A stretch of 64,000 bases of DNA from Haliclystus octoradiatus. Lineage: Eukaryota; Cnidaria; Staurozoa; Stauromedusae; Haliclystidae. Positions 24,025 to 34,813 of the stretch are shown in pieces. Both the position numbers and the translations under genes were made by a program. Within the stretch, counting starts at the first letter, position 1. Each line of letters opens with the position of its first letter. The stretch lies in the NCBI GenBank assembly GCA_916610825.1, contig OU744447.1, positions 23,628,962 through 23,692,961 of the forward strand, given 5' to 3'. Under the pieces are notes generated by a model. The model did not search any database. It saw only the letters and a program-made list of their open reading frames with translations, and had not been told where the DNA came from.

Positions 24025-24357
24025 CTAAGAATGCGAGCAGGGCAATAAAATTAGAGTCAAATAGGAAAAAGTGTCTAACTTTGTAGAGAGACTAGTCGGA
24101 GTTACGACCACGGAAAGCCAGTTTGCACAAGAAGACCTTAAAACTTTCCACAGGAGCAGGCCCCTGGACCTCCTAGTAAAGTTACCTTCGGCACCTACAG
24201 TCCTATCCATATTAGTCAACATGCCCCACCAACTCAAAAAGTCACGAGCCGGCATTGTCTGAGCCACAAAAGGCAACAAAATAGCAACAGAAAATATATG
24301 GCCTTCACTAAAAATAACACTAAATTGAATATATGTAAATTTTGTATTACCTTTCAT
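24025..24357 (-). CDS. Unrecognised minus-strand ORF, possible short exons
   Basis: A 110-codon frame within intron 3, on the host-gene strand. I do not recognise the protein. It contains a strong pyrimidine-rich acceptor-like stretch (ttgccttttgtggctcag, just before 24253), a donor-like GTAATAC near 24350 and a donor-like GTAACTTT near 24180, so it could be short exons of another transcript. Local GC content is higher than in the flanks. Chance or a transposon fragment are equally possible. Confidence 0.2.
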   Translation of the reverse strand: MKGNTKFTYIQFSVIFSEGHIFSVAILLPFVAQTMPARDFLSWWGMLTNMDRTVGAEGNFTRRSRGLLLWKVLRSSCANWLSVVVTPTSLSTKLDTFSYLTLILLPCSHS

Positions 24358-24913
24358 CTTTGAATCGCATCAGTCAAGTCACACAAATTTAGTGTTATGA
24401 AATACCGACCTTTAAATTCACACTACAGCGATACTTATTGCGCTCCCGATAGACACAATCCCGACAATTAGTCTCCTCCAATGGTTTCATTACTATGTTG
24501 ATAGCTTGTAATGTTGTCTTGATTTATCCACTGAACTCAGTAGAGAGCCAATGTAGCACATCCTAAATCTCACGCCCAGAAACACACTAACCTATGAGCA
24601 TGTATGGTTCATTTGACACATAGTTGAAGTACCAGAAAGTAAGGCTTACATCTCGGTTATTTCTAGTTAGCTGAGGCGTATTAGCTTTGCGATAATAAAA
24701 AGCGTAATGGCGAAATAATAAGCGTACTTGCGAACATAAGGTAGCTAGCTCTTATCGAGGCGCTTGCAAACCAGAATGAAATCAATCCTTCCTCGCCTTC
24801 AATATTGGCATCACCACTGCACCCACGCAGTGTCCGGTACCCAGGGACCCTTCCTGACTGCTATAAATTCGACTAAATAAACTGTATTTAAATCTAAGAA
24901 AATTCAACAAAAA

Positions 24914-25036
24914 TGAAACGTTTCGATCACATGATGCAATCATTTTCAAGTTAAAGGGTAAAATTTATTATAGGACTATTTATATGGGCTATTGTATATT
25001 GTATTAAATTAGAACATATAAATAGTCCTATAATAA
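24914..25036 (-). mobile_element. Penelope-end-like fragment with hairpin
   Basis: On the minus strand, CTTGAAAATGATTGCATC leads into GATCGAAACGTTTCA (24914-24956). This resembles the conserved GAAACGTT block of Penelope-like termini seen at 45587-45594. Next to it, 24964-24986 and 25014-25036 are 23-bp inverted repeats (tttattataggactattta and its complement) with a 27-nt loop. No protein-coding remnant was seen. The assignment rests on a short motif. Confidence 0.4.
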
Positions 25037-25220
25037 AAAAAAAAAATTAAAAAAATGTAGTCTCCAACTAAAACTGAATCTTCTTTACTGTTTTTCCTCC
25101 TAAAGGTTACTGTTTTTTATAATTAACTATTAGAGAACGATGCTAATATTTATGTACTGTGATGCGAACACGCTAGTTGTGTAATGAGACATGAAGTAGG
25201 ATTAAAAATTCAATAGCTGC

Positions 25221-26105
25221 GGGTTGCGAACAAAGTGACACTGACCCCCGGGTCGCGCTTTCTGACCAAAATATTTAGGAAAATACATGTATTTCTTATA
25301 CAAAATATTGAATTAAGCAAAGCGTGGTCTTTCTTTTCTGCCAAAACGGATTCGAATCAATTTATCAAGTCAATAGAATATATTAAGATATACTACTTAC
25401 TTTATAATTTTCAGAATTGAGCGCTGCAAAGTCTGTCAAAGATTTCCCATATTTTATTTGTTACTCTATAGTTTCAATACGAAGGTAACTCCACAAATAC
25501 TAATTTAAGTATATTTCTAAACAATCCAAAAATAAATATATCAAGAACGCACGTCATTTGAAAAATTTGAATTTTCTGCATCGTTTATAGTTAGTTTCAA
25601 GACATAAACCGAATCAATCATCGCTGCCTGTGATTTTTAAGAATCGACACGTACTAAACCTTGTTAATTTCTTTATTTTGATGATAGATTTGTAACAGAT
25701 AATGCAAGGTAATTTTCTTTAAACTCCAAGGTAGATCTATTTTTCTTATTATCACAAAGCCGAAATTTCACGAAAATGTTCATATTGTCCTTTTTATTAA
25801 GCCTCCTATCTAGCTATATCAACCTCAATTCAGTTTAAAATATCAAGATTTTGAAGTTTGATTTCTATGGTTTTTCTGAGGTAAAAACACATGTATTGCT
25901 TCCAGAAATTGGAGAAATAAACTACAGGTATAAAGAAATGTTTAGCAACCTATGAGAATCATAAATTTCTACTAAATATGATGTATACTGAAATAAAACG
26001 CTAATGGTTTGAACATGCTCAAATATGACTTGAACAGAAACACAAAAGATAATGCCCACAAAATTTGAGCATGCTCAGTACAGGATAACGTAAAGTACGC
26101 AACCC
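25221..26105 (-). mobile_element. Non-autonomous GGGTTGC-ended transposon, copy 2
   Basis: An 885-bp reverse-orientation relative of 13557-14335. It starts GGGTTGCGAAC and ends CGCAACCC. It has a longer GC-rich end (ctgacccccgggtcgcgc) than copy 1. Long internal blocks align to the reverse complement of copy 1. Both copies lie in introns of the same gene, so they form an inverted pair about 11 kb apart. Confidence 0.72.
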
Positions 26106-27819
26106 GGCCCAGGCGAGTGACTTCGGCCTCTTTAGTGTCTCATATCACTCAAAGTGTTCGTATCGGAGTACATAAGAATCAGTTCGGTTTTCTATATATT
26201 TTGTTAATTAAATAACCTGTGTATGTTGACTATAAAAAGTTAAATATAATGATCATATCTAATTCTCTTGAAATGACATCATGTAGAGAGTAGAACGAGC
26301 GAAGATTTGATGTTGAAATGTAACGCTGTTTATACGTTGGCTCGAATGCAACTTGGATGTGTTTTCTCGTAATTGATACCAAGATTTGAAGTTGTTAAGC
26401 TCGATTTCATTTTTATGTATTATATTTACATGCTCTTATTGTCTATTTCAATCATTTAACTTGAAATATGCCTGCTGAATGAAGTTGATAACCTGTCGAG
26501 ATGGTTGAAACTGTTACGCTATTTACAGATTGGCTCGAATTCAACTTGGAAGACAACACTGCCCTAAGAAATTAATCATTTGCTTGTGTTGAAACAATCA
26601 TTGCAGCAATTGGGGATATATTGATATAAAAATTTAAACTTTGGTATCTCAAATGACTCAAATGAGTGGAAAAAAGCTGGTAAACTGGCATTAAATATGA
26701 GATCATCACAGGCAAATATCATCATTTTAAGTGAATATGTGGCAGACACACTTCATTCTATAGCGGCATAACATTGAACTTCAATTAAGGTTATTTTTAT
26801 CATAAAATTATTACCTGAATGAATTACAGGTAGTATTTTTGTGTAGATACATATGAATATGAATACGATGAAGATGAACATAAATTGACAATGATGATCA
26901 GATATGAGATACTACAACGGTGGCATAATAGGCCATGCCTCTGAAAGATTGAAAAAGCTAACTGGTCAGTTGCTTGTTCTCTGAACAGTCATGATTACTG
27001 CTAGTGGCCAGAAACAGTTGCTTGTCTATTGCCTATATTGGTCATACATGTATTTTATTAGTCGTAATGTGTTCAGTATTATATTATGTTATACATTTGA
27101 ATGTAAATTGAAATGAGTTTGAATGCACTTGAATAGTGCGCGTACATATATGAATATTTCTACCAGAATAGTTCAATCAACGATATTTAACAACGTGAAA
27201 AGGTAAATTGCTGTATTTTTGTACTCTATCGTAAGTAATATTGGTGTGGTAACAATATTAATATATTTGTTCAGCTCAACTTCGGTTTTTCTTTAACAAT
27301 TTGTAGAGGTTGTGACTGCATTCATTTTTCAATTCCTTTCTGCAATGTTAAATCACTACGAAATGTCTAGGATTTGGTAAGTTGAAAAAATGCGTTTTGG
27401 TTTTGAAATCTCCTATATATGATTGGAGTCTGACTTACAAGTCCACCAGTAGTAATGTTTTCTGCTATTTAACTGAGTTTTTCATTATTTTCAGTAGTAA
27501 TAAATTAAGATCAAAACAACCAAAATAATAATCAAGACAGTGTGACCTGGGGGGTAACTTCCATACTTTGGGTATACGGGTACGTTCAAATATTAAACGG
27601 TACCTTTCCCAACATCCATAAAACATTTCTGGGATATGTGGGTAGGCAGTTCAAAATCTCAAAGCCTCAAATATATCCTGCCCTCTCCCCCGTTTTTATT
27701 GCAGGAAAACAAAATTCTGAACGTTTAAATTCTGTTCTCGAAATTAAAATAATTTTTCGTATAAATTGGCAAACCTCCTCAATTGGAATAAAGATTTCAA
27801 TTCAAATACTTTTACTAGC
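26106..27819. other. Intron 3 sequence with a weak direct repeat
   Basis: No coding feature was recognised. Two similar stretches, at about 26310-26360 and 26507-26555 (both containing ttggctcgaat and caacttgga), form an imperfect direct repeat. A short match to the hammerhead foldback (tttaacaacgtgaaa) occurs at about 27187-27201. Confidence 0.4.
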
Positions 27820-27990
27820 CTGGACATGGATTTTCATTACAGCTCACTGTCTTCTGGTCATTGCCTGCACATGCTGGACCCCATTCGGAAGGAGGAGGAT
27901 TGTCACACATCCGAGTCTCCTGTTGCTCTCCCCAACCGCAAGTTACACTGCATAAACCAGATATGAGCCATGCTGACCACCCACCAGGAA
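27820..27990 (-). CDS. PAN/TSP1 gene, exon 3: TSP1 repeat 1 (subtype A)
   Basis: This 171-bp phase 1-1 exon has acceptor ATTATAG before 27990. It encodes PGGWSAWLISGLCSVTC, GWGEQQETRMC, PPPSEWGPAC and C-x3-PCPG. It shows six TSP1 cysteines, WSAW and the CSVTCG-type motif; GEQQETR marks subtype A. The expected donor position reads CAG|GCTAGT (27819-27818 is GC), so this intron would use a GC donor, a minor but genuine splice class. Otherwise the exon boundary matches all the other TSP1 exons. Confidence 0.88.
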
Positions 27991-28348
27991 CTATAATGGT
28001 GGAAAATAACAAATAGACAGATGAACCTCCATGCAGTGTGTAATAATACGCAAGTGTCAATACTTGAATTAATCGATAACGTTATTGAATGAAAGTTCTC
28101 TTTAAATTTGGTAAATCAATTTGAAAGCCATTAAACGATGCTCACTATTTCAGTTATCGTTAATCTATAATCTATAAGTTATATTATTGCAGGCTTCGTT
28201 CTAGGAAATAGGAGCTACAGTGCCACATCATTTGCAAGAAAAGAAAAATATCATGAAAACGCAAAAATATGTCAGTCCTCAATATAATGTAATTGAGAGT
28301 GATTGTTCTGAAATGGTAATTGACAATAATTGGTAATTAATATTTTAC

Positions 28349-28373
28349 CTGGAATAACTGCTCTTTGGTGTAC
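28349..28373 (-). CDS. PAN/TSP1 gene, exon 2: 25-nt microexon
   Basis: Acceptor CCTTTCCAG and donor CAG|GTAAAA bound 25 nt encoding VHQRAVIP plus one base. It is the piece that converts the phase 0 end of exon 1 to the phase 1 start of exon 3: 321 + 25 nt leaves one base over. Without it, exon 1 and the TSP1 exons do not join in frame. It acts as a short linker between the PAN-like and TSP1 parts. The identification rests on splice sites and frame, not on homology; a longer undetected exon is the alternative. Confidence 0.6.
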
Positions 28374-28570
28374 CTGGAAAGGACAAGTGAAATAAGATAT
28401 AACATCATATAGAATGTAACCTTGTCTAAAATTGATACCAATCAAATATGTTCAGAAAGATGTCTTCTTCTCTCAACGCACTTTCAATATCGATACACAT
28501 ATACGAAAGTGTTTTTTTAATTTGATATAGAAACAACAATTAATAATAACATATTTGATATTTTTATTTT

Positions 28571-28610
28571 GCGCGACGTTTCAACCACAATTTGTGATCA
28601 TTTTCAAGTG
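28571..28610 (-). mobile_element. Penelope-end-like motif
   Basis: On the minus strand: CACTTGAAAATGATCAC, a short stem CACAA/TTGTG, then TTGAAACGTCGCGC. It is similar in layout to the motif at 24914-24956. Too short to assign alone. Confidence 0.3.
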
Positions 28611-28619
28611 AAATAAACA

Positions 28620-29889
28620 TTTTTTATGAAAGCATAAACTTCTTATCCCTATTTTGAAAATTTGAAACAATGAGTGCAGGACAATAAAATTTTACAAAAA
28701 TTAAATACATTACTAAGAGACTTTTGATTTTATCGAATCTTTTTGTGAGTTTTTCGTTTAAGATCTATTTTTACAAGCTAAAGTACCCTGTTACTGTTTC
28801 TAATTCTATTTTAGCCAAGTTATCTTTTAATGCTGTTACGCTACAGAGAACAAAAGCCCGAAGTCCTGCGTCACACAGCAAAATCCTTAAAATCATTTAC
28901 AAGAATCTTTTTATAAGTATCAAGAATATATTTCCTTGAAACAACAATATTTGGCTGTTCCGTGAGGTAAGAATATTTGGATTATGTAAGAATATAAATT
29001 GTTGTTTCAAGACGAAATTTTCTTTTTATTTCACACGTTATTCAATTGAATTTAGCTGTTAATTGCCGCTATTTTCTTGTTTCAAGAATAATTGTCTACA
29101 TAGAATCAGAGATGCTCGCACCTTCCAACAATAATATCCTCCTTTCAATTGGTTTTTTTCTTTATTGGAGTATATTTCTATTCAACCTAATACGGTATTA
29201 TAGCCCTTTCCTGGCAGAAATAGAATCATAATCCAAACAACAAACGATATATAACTTAATTAAAATCATGATTTTAATTAAAATATTATAGTTCATTTAT
29301 CAAATATTAAACATTTTATTCAACAATCAACATGAATAATTCCAAAAGTGTTTACATATTTTGTTACTAAACTCAATTACACGAAGTAATGTAACTTCAA
29401 TGCATATCACTTAATACATAATTTCAGTAGTTAAATGTAATAAAAACGTTTTATGCCTATTTAACAAAGCTCAAGATTATTTAGACTATATACGATGATT
29501 ATGATAGTAATTTGTTATTTATGAGATTACTATCTAACTTCAATATAGTTCATTATTGACAGTACAAAGTTCTTGAGTATGGTTTTACCAATAAAAACAC
29601 ACATTGGCATTGCCAAGAAAGATAGATGGATGGTATAGTATATTCCCAAAATGAAAAGTTAAACCAAGTAACAGATATATGTTCCTGGTGAAAAAGCAAA
29701 CAAAAAAGAGTTGATTAAGTGAAACATATATCCTCAGTTAAAACTGGAGAAAGGACACAATAATAGAGTAGCAATGCCAATAATATAAAGATGATAACAG
29801 CTCATTAATATATGATGAAATTTACTTAAAATTAAATTGATGGTAATTATTCAGTGATACACAGCTATATTACGTTAAATCAACTCCAA
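28620..29889. other. Intron 1 sequence, nothing recognised
   Basis: AT-rich intronic DNA before the satellite array. It has short ORFs only and no recognised domain. Confidence 0.45.
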
Positions 29890-31650
29890 GAATCCACTTT
29901 CTAGTTAACTGACGTGCAAATTGTAAATAGTAGCAATAATAATAATGGTAATGTAATAATAATGGGATCATTCTACGTCAGTTCTTCGTACGTGGTCAAT
30001 GAAAATAATCAAAGCATCTATAGAATGAGCATCAAAAATGATACATGCTAGATTATGCTACCTTACTTCACGAATCGTCCTTCTAGTTAACTTACATGCA
30101 ACCTGAAGCACCATAATCAAGCATATCTTATTTTTGTCTCTAATTTTACTGTAAAATCTAAAGTGAAGTTAATAAAATATAATATTCTATGTGATGGTCC
30201 TTGGAATTTCTCAATTATTGATATTATGAAGTCTAATATAAATTATAATAATAGTAATAATAATAATAATAATGGTAATATAACAATCATGGGATCGTTC
30301 TACGTCAGTTCTTGGTACGTGGTCAATGAAATAATAAAAGCATTTATAGAATGAGAATCAAAAATGATACTTGTTAGATTATGTTACGTTACTTCAAGAA
30401 TCGTCCTTCTAGTTAACTTAGGTGAAACTTGAAGCACCATAATCTAGCAAATCTTATTTTTGTCTCTAATTTACTATAAAAACTGAAGTCAAGTTTTTAA
30501 AATATAACATCCTATGTGATTGTCGTTGTGATCTCTCAATTATTGATAATATGAAGTCTAATATAAATTATCATAATAGGAGTAAAAATAATAATGGTAA
30601 TATAATAATGATGGTATCATTCTACGTCAGTTCTTGGTACGTGGTCAATGAAAATAACCAAAGCATTTATAGAATGAGAATCAAAAATGATACTTGCTAG
30701 ATATCGTCCTTCTAGTTAACTTAGATGCAACCTGAAGCACCATAGTCTAGCATATCTTATTTTTGTCTCTACTTTTACTATAAAATCTAAAGTGAAGCTA
30801 ATAAAATATAATATCCTATGTGATGGAACTTTGTTAGCACGCAAAGCAGTATGTTGAACGATATTTCAAAAGAACACAAGATTTAATCAAAAATGAAATG
30901 AAAACGTTTCTACCATGACAGCATAGACTCAAGGCCACTTACGTAACCATGAGTTAAAAATGATACTTGCTAGATTATGTTACGTTACTTCAAGAATCAT
31001 CCTTCTAGTTAACTTAGATACAACCTGAAGCACCATAACCTTGCATATCTTATTTTTGTCTCTCATTTTACTATAAAATCTAAAGTGAAGTTAATAAAAT
31101 ATAATATCCTATGTGATGGTCATTGGAATCTCTCAGTTATTGATATTATGAAGTCTAATATAAATTATAATAATAGTAATAATAATAATAATGGTAAAAT
31201 AATAATAATAATAATGGGATCATTCCACATCAGTTCTTGGTACATGGTCAATGAAAATAATCAAAGCATTTATAGAATGAGAATCAAAAATGATACATGC
31301 TAGATTATGTTACGTTGCTTCAAGAATCGTCCTTCTAGTTTTAACTTAGATGCAACCTGAAGCAACATGATCTAGCATATCTTATTTTTGTCTCTAATTT
31401 TACTTTAAAATCTAAAGTGAAGTTAATAAAATATAATATCCTATGTGATGGTCGTTGGAATCTCTCAAATATTGACATTATGAAGTCTAATATAAATTCT
31501 AATAATAATAATAGTGCCGTGGTATTATAATAATAATGGGATCGTTCCACATCAGTTCTTGGTACGTGGTCAATGAAATAATCAAAGCATTTTGAGAATG
31601 AAAGTCAAAAGACACATGCTAGATAATATTACTTCAAGAATCACCCTTGA
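29890..31650. repeat. Satellite-like tandem array, units of about 300-330 bp
   Basis: Five or so units share ordered landmarks: cttctagttaactta (near 30082, 30411, 30714, 31008, 31338), taaagtgaagttaataaaat, gatattatgaagtctaatat, an (AAT)n stretch, and tctacgtcagttcttggtac. One unit is broken at about 30827-30950 by unrelated sequence. The units differ by scattered substitutions, so the array is not fresh. It lies in intron 1 of the PAN/TSP1 gene. Confidence 0.85.
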
Positions 31651-31788
31651 AGTTTGATGCTGGCTTGGGATGAGAAGCCTGAGAATGCAATTTGGCCTCC
31701 TGACTTTAGGCGTTCTAAATTAGTTTGGCAGACAAAAGTCAACGTTGAATTATTAAACGCATAGAATAACAAAGTATAATAGACCTAC

Positions 31789-32116
31789 CTTTCTTACACT
31801 TGAATCTCCAAAGTAAAATCCCACAAAATAATGTTCGAGGAAAGACAACATTCAGGCTAGGTTTAAATGAACTTCCTTGTTGGCCAATGGCGGTGTCATT
31901 CCATCGCGCTTTCATAAACCAAATAGGCCTAACCAATTCCATGTTTTCACCTTTTATAATTCCTCGCGTAAATATCATATCATTTGAAGCATCTTTACAA
32001 GTTAAAGTTAAAGCCATGGCAGGTTGAAAACATCTCGATGTTCTCTGCGTTTGTTTGAAAACATCTCGATGTTCTCTGCGTTTGTAAAGTCGTAAACTGC
32101 AAATGCAAACGGTCAC
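31789..32116 (-). CDS. Possible immunoglobulin-like exon, weak
   Basis: A minus-strand open frame includes ALTLTCKDASND, then RPIWFMKARWNDTAIG, then PSLNVVFPRTLFCG and LLWRFKCKK. The order Cys, Trp, Cys with LNV before the last Cys is compatible with an Ig-type fold, though the Cys-Trp gap (about 24 residues) is longer than usual. It is followed by a good donor, AAAG|GTAGGT, at 31789. Its phase 1 exit does not fit exon 2 of the PAN/TSP1 gene, so it is not part of that transcript as modelled. It may be a gene relic or chance. Confidence 0.25.
32024..32084. repeat. 31-bp tandem duplication
   Basis: The segment beginning ttgaaaacatctcgatgttc occurs twice head to tail with a 31-bp period (32024 and 32055). 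The copies are identical, so the duplication is recent. Confidence 0.9.
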
Positions 32117-32404
32117 AGTTTTCTGTTTTCTTTCAAATCTTCATACCGCGCCTTTGAATGAGGACCTGGGTCTCAGTTTGAAAGGACGCAGTTGGATGAA
32201 ACAATAGGTCTGCACGCAGGCTAATAATTTTGGGAACTTTGACACATTTTACAGAACAGTTATTTAGCAGTGTGAAAACATAGAAGCATGGAATTCTTAT
32301 TTCAAGAATATTGGCCCTATCCTACTTGAAACTAGTGACGCCTCAAATCATATAGCTTTATATTCTTATTTGGAGAAAAAAATCTGTCAATACAAGAATT
32401 TTAG

Positions 32405-32690
32405 GATATGCTTTTTTTCAATTTTTGCTGTGCAATAATACATCATATGTGGTCTGTGCGATGCAGATTACGTCGAATTTACTTGCCGTCACCTTTACGA
32501 ACGCATTCCAGAACACCAATCACATGCAATTGGACAGCATCTATCACAGCAGCACAAACCAAAAACCCGTGATTGTTCAAAATGTTTCACTGTTTTATAA
32601 GACATTGCTCAGATAAAGCCGATTGCCTAAATCATGAGATGCTTTTCATTCGCAGGTTGTAACCTACATTCTGATTCTAAAATTCTGAAA
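32405..32690 (+). pseudogene. Penelope-like GIY-YIG endonuclease fragment
   Basis: Plus-strand reading near 32450-32600 gives GLCDADYVEFTCRHLYERI, then HAIGQHLSQQH, then SKCFTVL. This matches CDLCDASYVGFTCQHLHQRI of the intact GIY-YIG copy at 45060-45437. It is a second, more diverged Penelope family with stops. In intact elements this domain nicks the target DNA for insertion. The flanking termini are not recognisable. Confidence 0.7.
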
Positions 32691-32699
32691 TCAAAGCAA

Positions 32700-34463
32700 T
32701 ATTCGCATAGAAGAATGTAATTTTGAAATTAACAATCCAGATACACAAACAAAAACACAGAGCATAAACAATTTTAAAATCAAAAGGATTTTATGCCCGA
32801 TTTTAGCTCTCTGAATTATAAATGAAACAAAATGACTTCAATTATTTCTCTGAAAATTGAAATATAGGCAATTAACTTCTTTTTGGATATTTACTTTAAT
32901 ATACAAATTGTTTTGAAATCAAGGCAACGTAAGCATATGTGATGGCTCAATCAACAATACAAGTCAGGGAGAAATAATGACTTCTTAATTTGAACAAGAA
33001 ATATATCATATGATAATAACATTCAACAGAATTTAATTTGTAACCTTTTGGGGCATTTCAATAAAGTAACAGCTTGGGACTTTTGGGAGTTGCGATATAT
33101 TCAGAGGAAACCACTGCTATTTTTGTTGTTGTTGTAACTATAGAAACAGGTTAATAGTTTGAAAAACCATAATTGTGAATTCTTCCCGTTATATTTTGAA
33201 TTAATATTTGAAGGAATTTCATTCAAATTTATATTTGTTGTAAAATGACCCATTAAGTTAGTAAACAAATCATTGTTGGGGGAAAATGATGAGAGTTAAT
33301 TTATGTTCTGGAAAAGGGTTTTTTACACGACAATATAATTGATTACATCACTCTTGTTCATAACCTTTCAAAGTCAGCGGGCTCGTTTATGATATCGATT
33401 TCTCGTTTATTATTAGAGAACTTGTGGGTCTAAACCTAGAGGTCTTGTCTATAGAATGTTTTGCTTTCATGGTCAGAACATAAGACAATACTGAAAATTT
33501 GTAAGATCCTCAAAACTGCTTAACGTGGAACTCCGCAGGTATCCTGATTAGGCACATCCCCGCATAACATATTTATAGAGGTACATATTTTACCCGCTAC
33601 AAAGTCAAAAGATCTAGCTAACTAGAAAAAGACAATGGTAATATAATATCAAAACAGTAGATAGAATGATTGTTATCATTTCACCAATAAAACCAAATCT
33701 GCTTTCACGCGGTCATGACCTGGAAATGAGGCATATCGTAGAGTAGAGACGATGAAGAATATCATTACAGGTGACATGGGGAAACTTCTTAGAAATGTTT
33801 ACAGAGTGGATTTAAAACAAGTTAAAATTATTTTGTGCGACATATCTGGATTTGATTAATGACTGAATTGCTCGTGAAGAGATATTTCGGTGATTGCTGA
33901 CTGAGCGTTTAGGTCATGTGAAAATGAACTAAACGGTTAATAATCTTAGAAACCAGGGGAGACACTAATTGGACAGTCGTGGTCACAGTACTCCGAGGAT
34001 ATTCTCATCCCCATCTTCTGGGGGAAGAGTTTGGTTTAGACAGTCAACCTTTTTTTAATATTTCACGCAGTTCAAATATTTTATGTCAAACCCCTTTTCG
34101 GGAAAGATGGTAGTTTTTCGGGAAAATCAAGAGGCCAACCATCTTAAAGAGCATATAATATCAAGCTCTACCTAATGATATTTGAGTTAGACAAGACAAT
34201 TGTGTTTAGAGGATCATTGCATTGTTTGGAATTTTCAAAATTGAGGACTTACATTTTACATGTTTTCATATATATAGAGTAGCAAATTGGCTGATTGATT
34301 TCCTACTAGTAATCTGAAATTTTCTCTCATCTAAGGTGCAGCACCTGAGCAACACTAAACCAGACTAATTGCTACTACAGTCATAATAAGGGTACGAGAA
34401 AGGCTTTATTATTCCAGAAAGCAAATTGTATAAAATAAAAAGATGAAAAAAATCAAGTCTTAC
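32700..34463. other. Intron 1 sequence, nothing recognised
   Basis: Unremarkable AT-rich sequence between the Penelope fragment and exon 1. No domain or repeat was seen. Confidence 0.4.
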
Positions 34464-34784
34464 AGCGAAAACTTTGTTGTTATCATCATGAATAATAACC
34501 TCTCTTTCAACCATTCCGTTTTGATGAAGATAGATTTGACATCGCAATCCATCATAATTCTGTAATTGATTCCATTCGATTGTAACACATTCACTTTTCC
34601 ATGAAGAACATTTCAGCCCACATTGTATTTGAGAGATGGTAGTCACATATATTGATGATGTGAAGATTATGATGTGAGGTTTTTTAAGTGGTTGTGTTAG
34701 AAGAGATAATGGCATGTTGCCAAATGCAAAACCAAGGAATGTTGCAATAATATATAGATATCTAGATATTTTTCGTATTTCCAT
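34464..34784 (-). CDS. PAN/TSP1 gene, exon 1: signal peptide and PAN/apple-like domain
   Basis: It starts at ATG (34784-34782) and is open for 107 codons to the donor GCT|GTAAGA (phase 0). The N-terminus (MEIRKISRYLYIIATFLGFA) is a classical signal peptide: basic start, hydrophobic core and small residues FAFG before cleavage, so the protein is secreted or extracellular. Residues about 45-100 have QCGLKCSSWKSECVTIEWN then LRCQIYL. The C-x3-C-x6-C spacing with a later C-x-I/L fits PAN/apple modules, which bind proteins or sugars. An acceptor-like TTTAGTTTCAG lies 28 bp upstream (before 34813), suggesting a non-coding 5' exon further up. Confidence 0.72.
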
Positions 34785-34813
34785 CTTTTGACAGAGATAG
34801 TTGTGGTAAACAC

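Noticed and set aside
24964-25036. Hairpin as a transcription terminator
   Set aside because: The context is eukaryotic and the hairpin lies next to a Penelope-end motif, so a transposon origin is more likely.
29890-31650. CRISPR-like array of regularly spaced repeats
   Set aside because: The whole 0.3-kb unit repeats, without unique spacers between short repeats; this is satellite DNA in a eukaryotic intron.
31789-32116. Including the Ig-like frame as an exon of the PAN/TSP1 gene
   Set aside because: It exits in phase 1, whereas the 25-nt exon must be entered in phase 0 for the TSP1 exons to read correctly.
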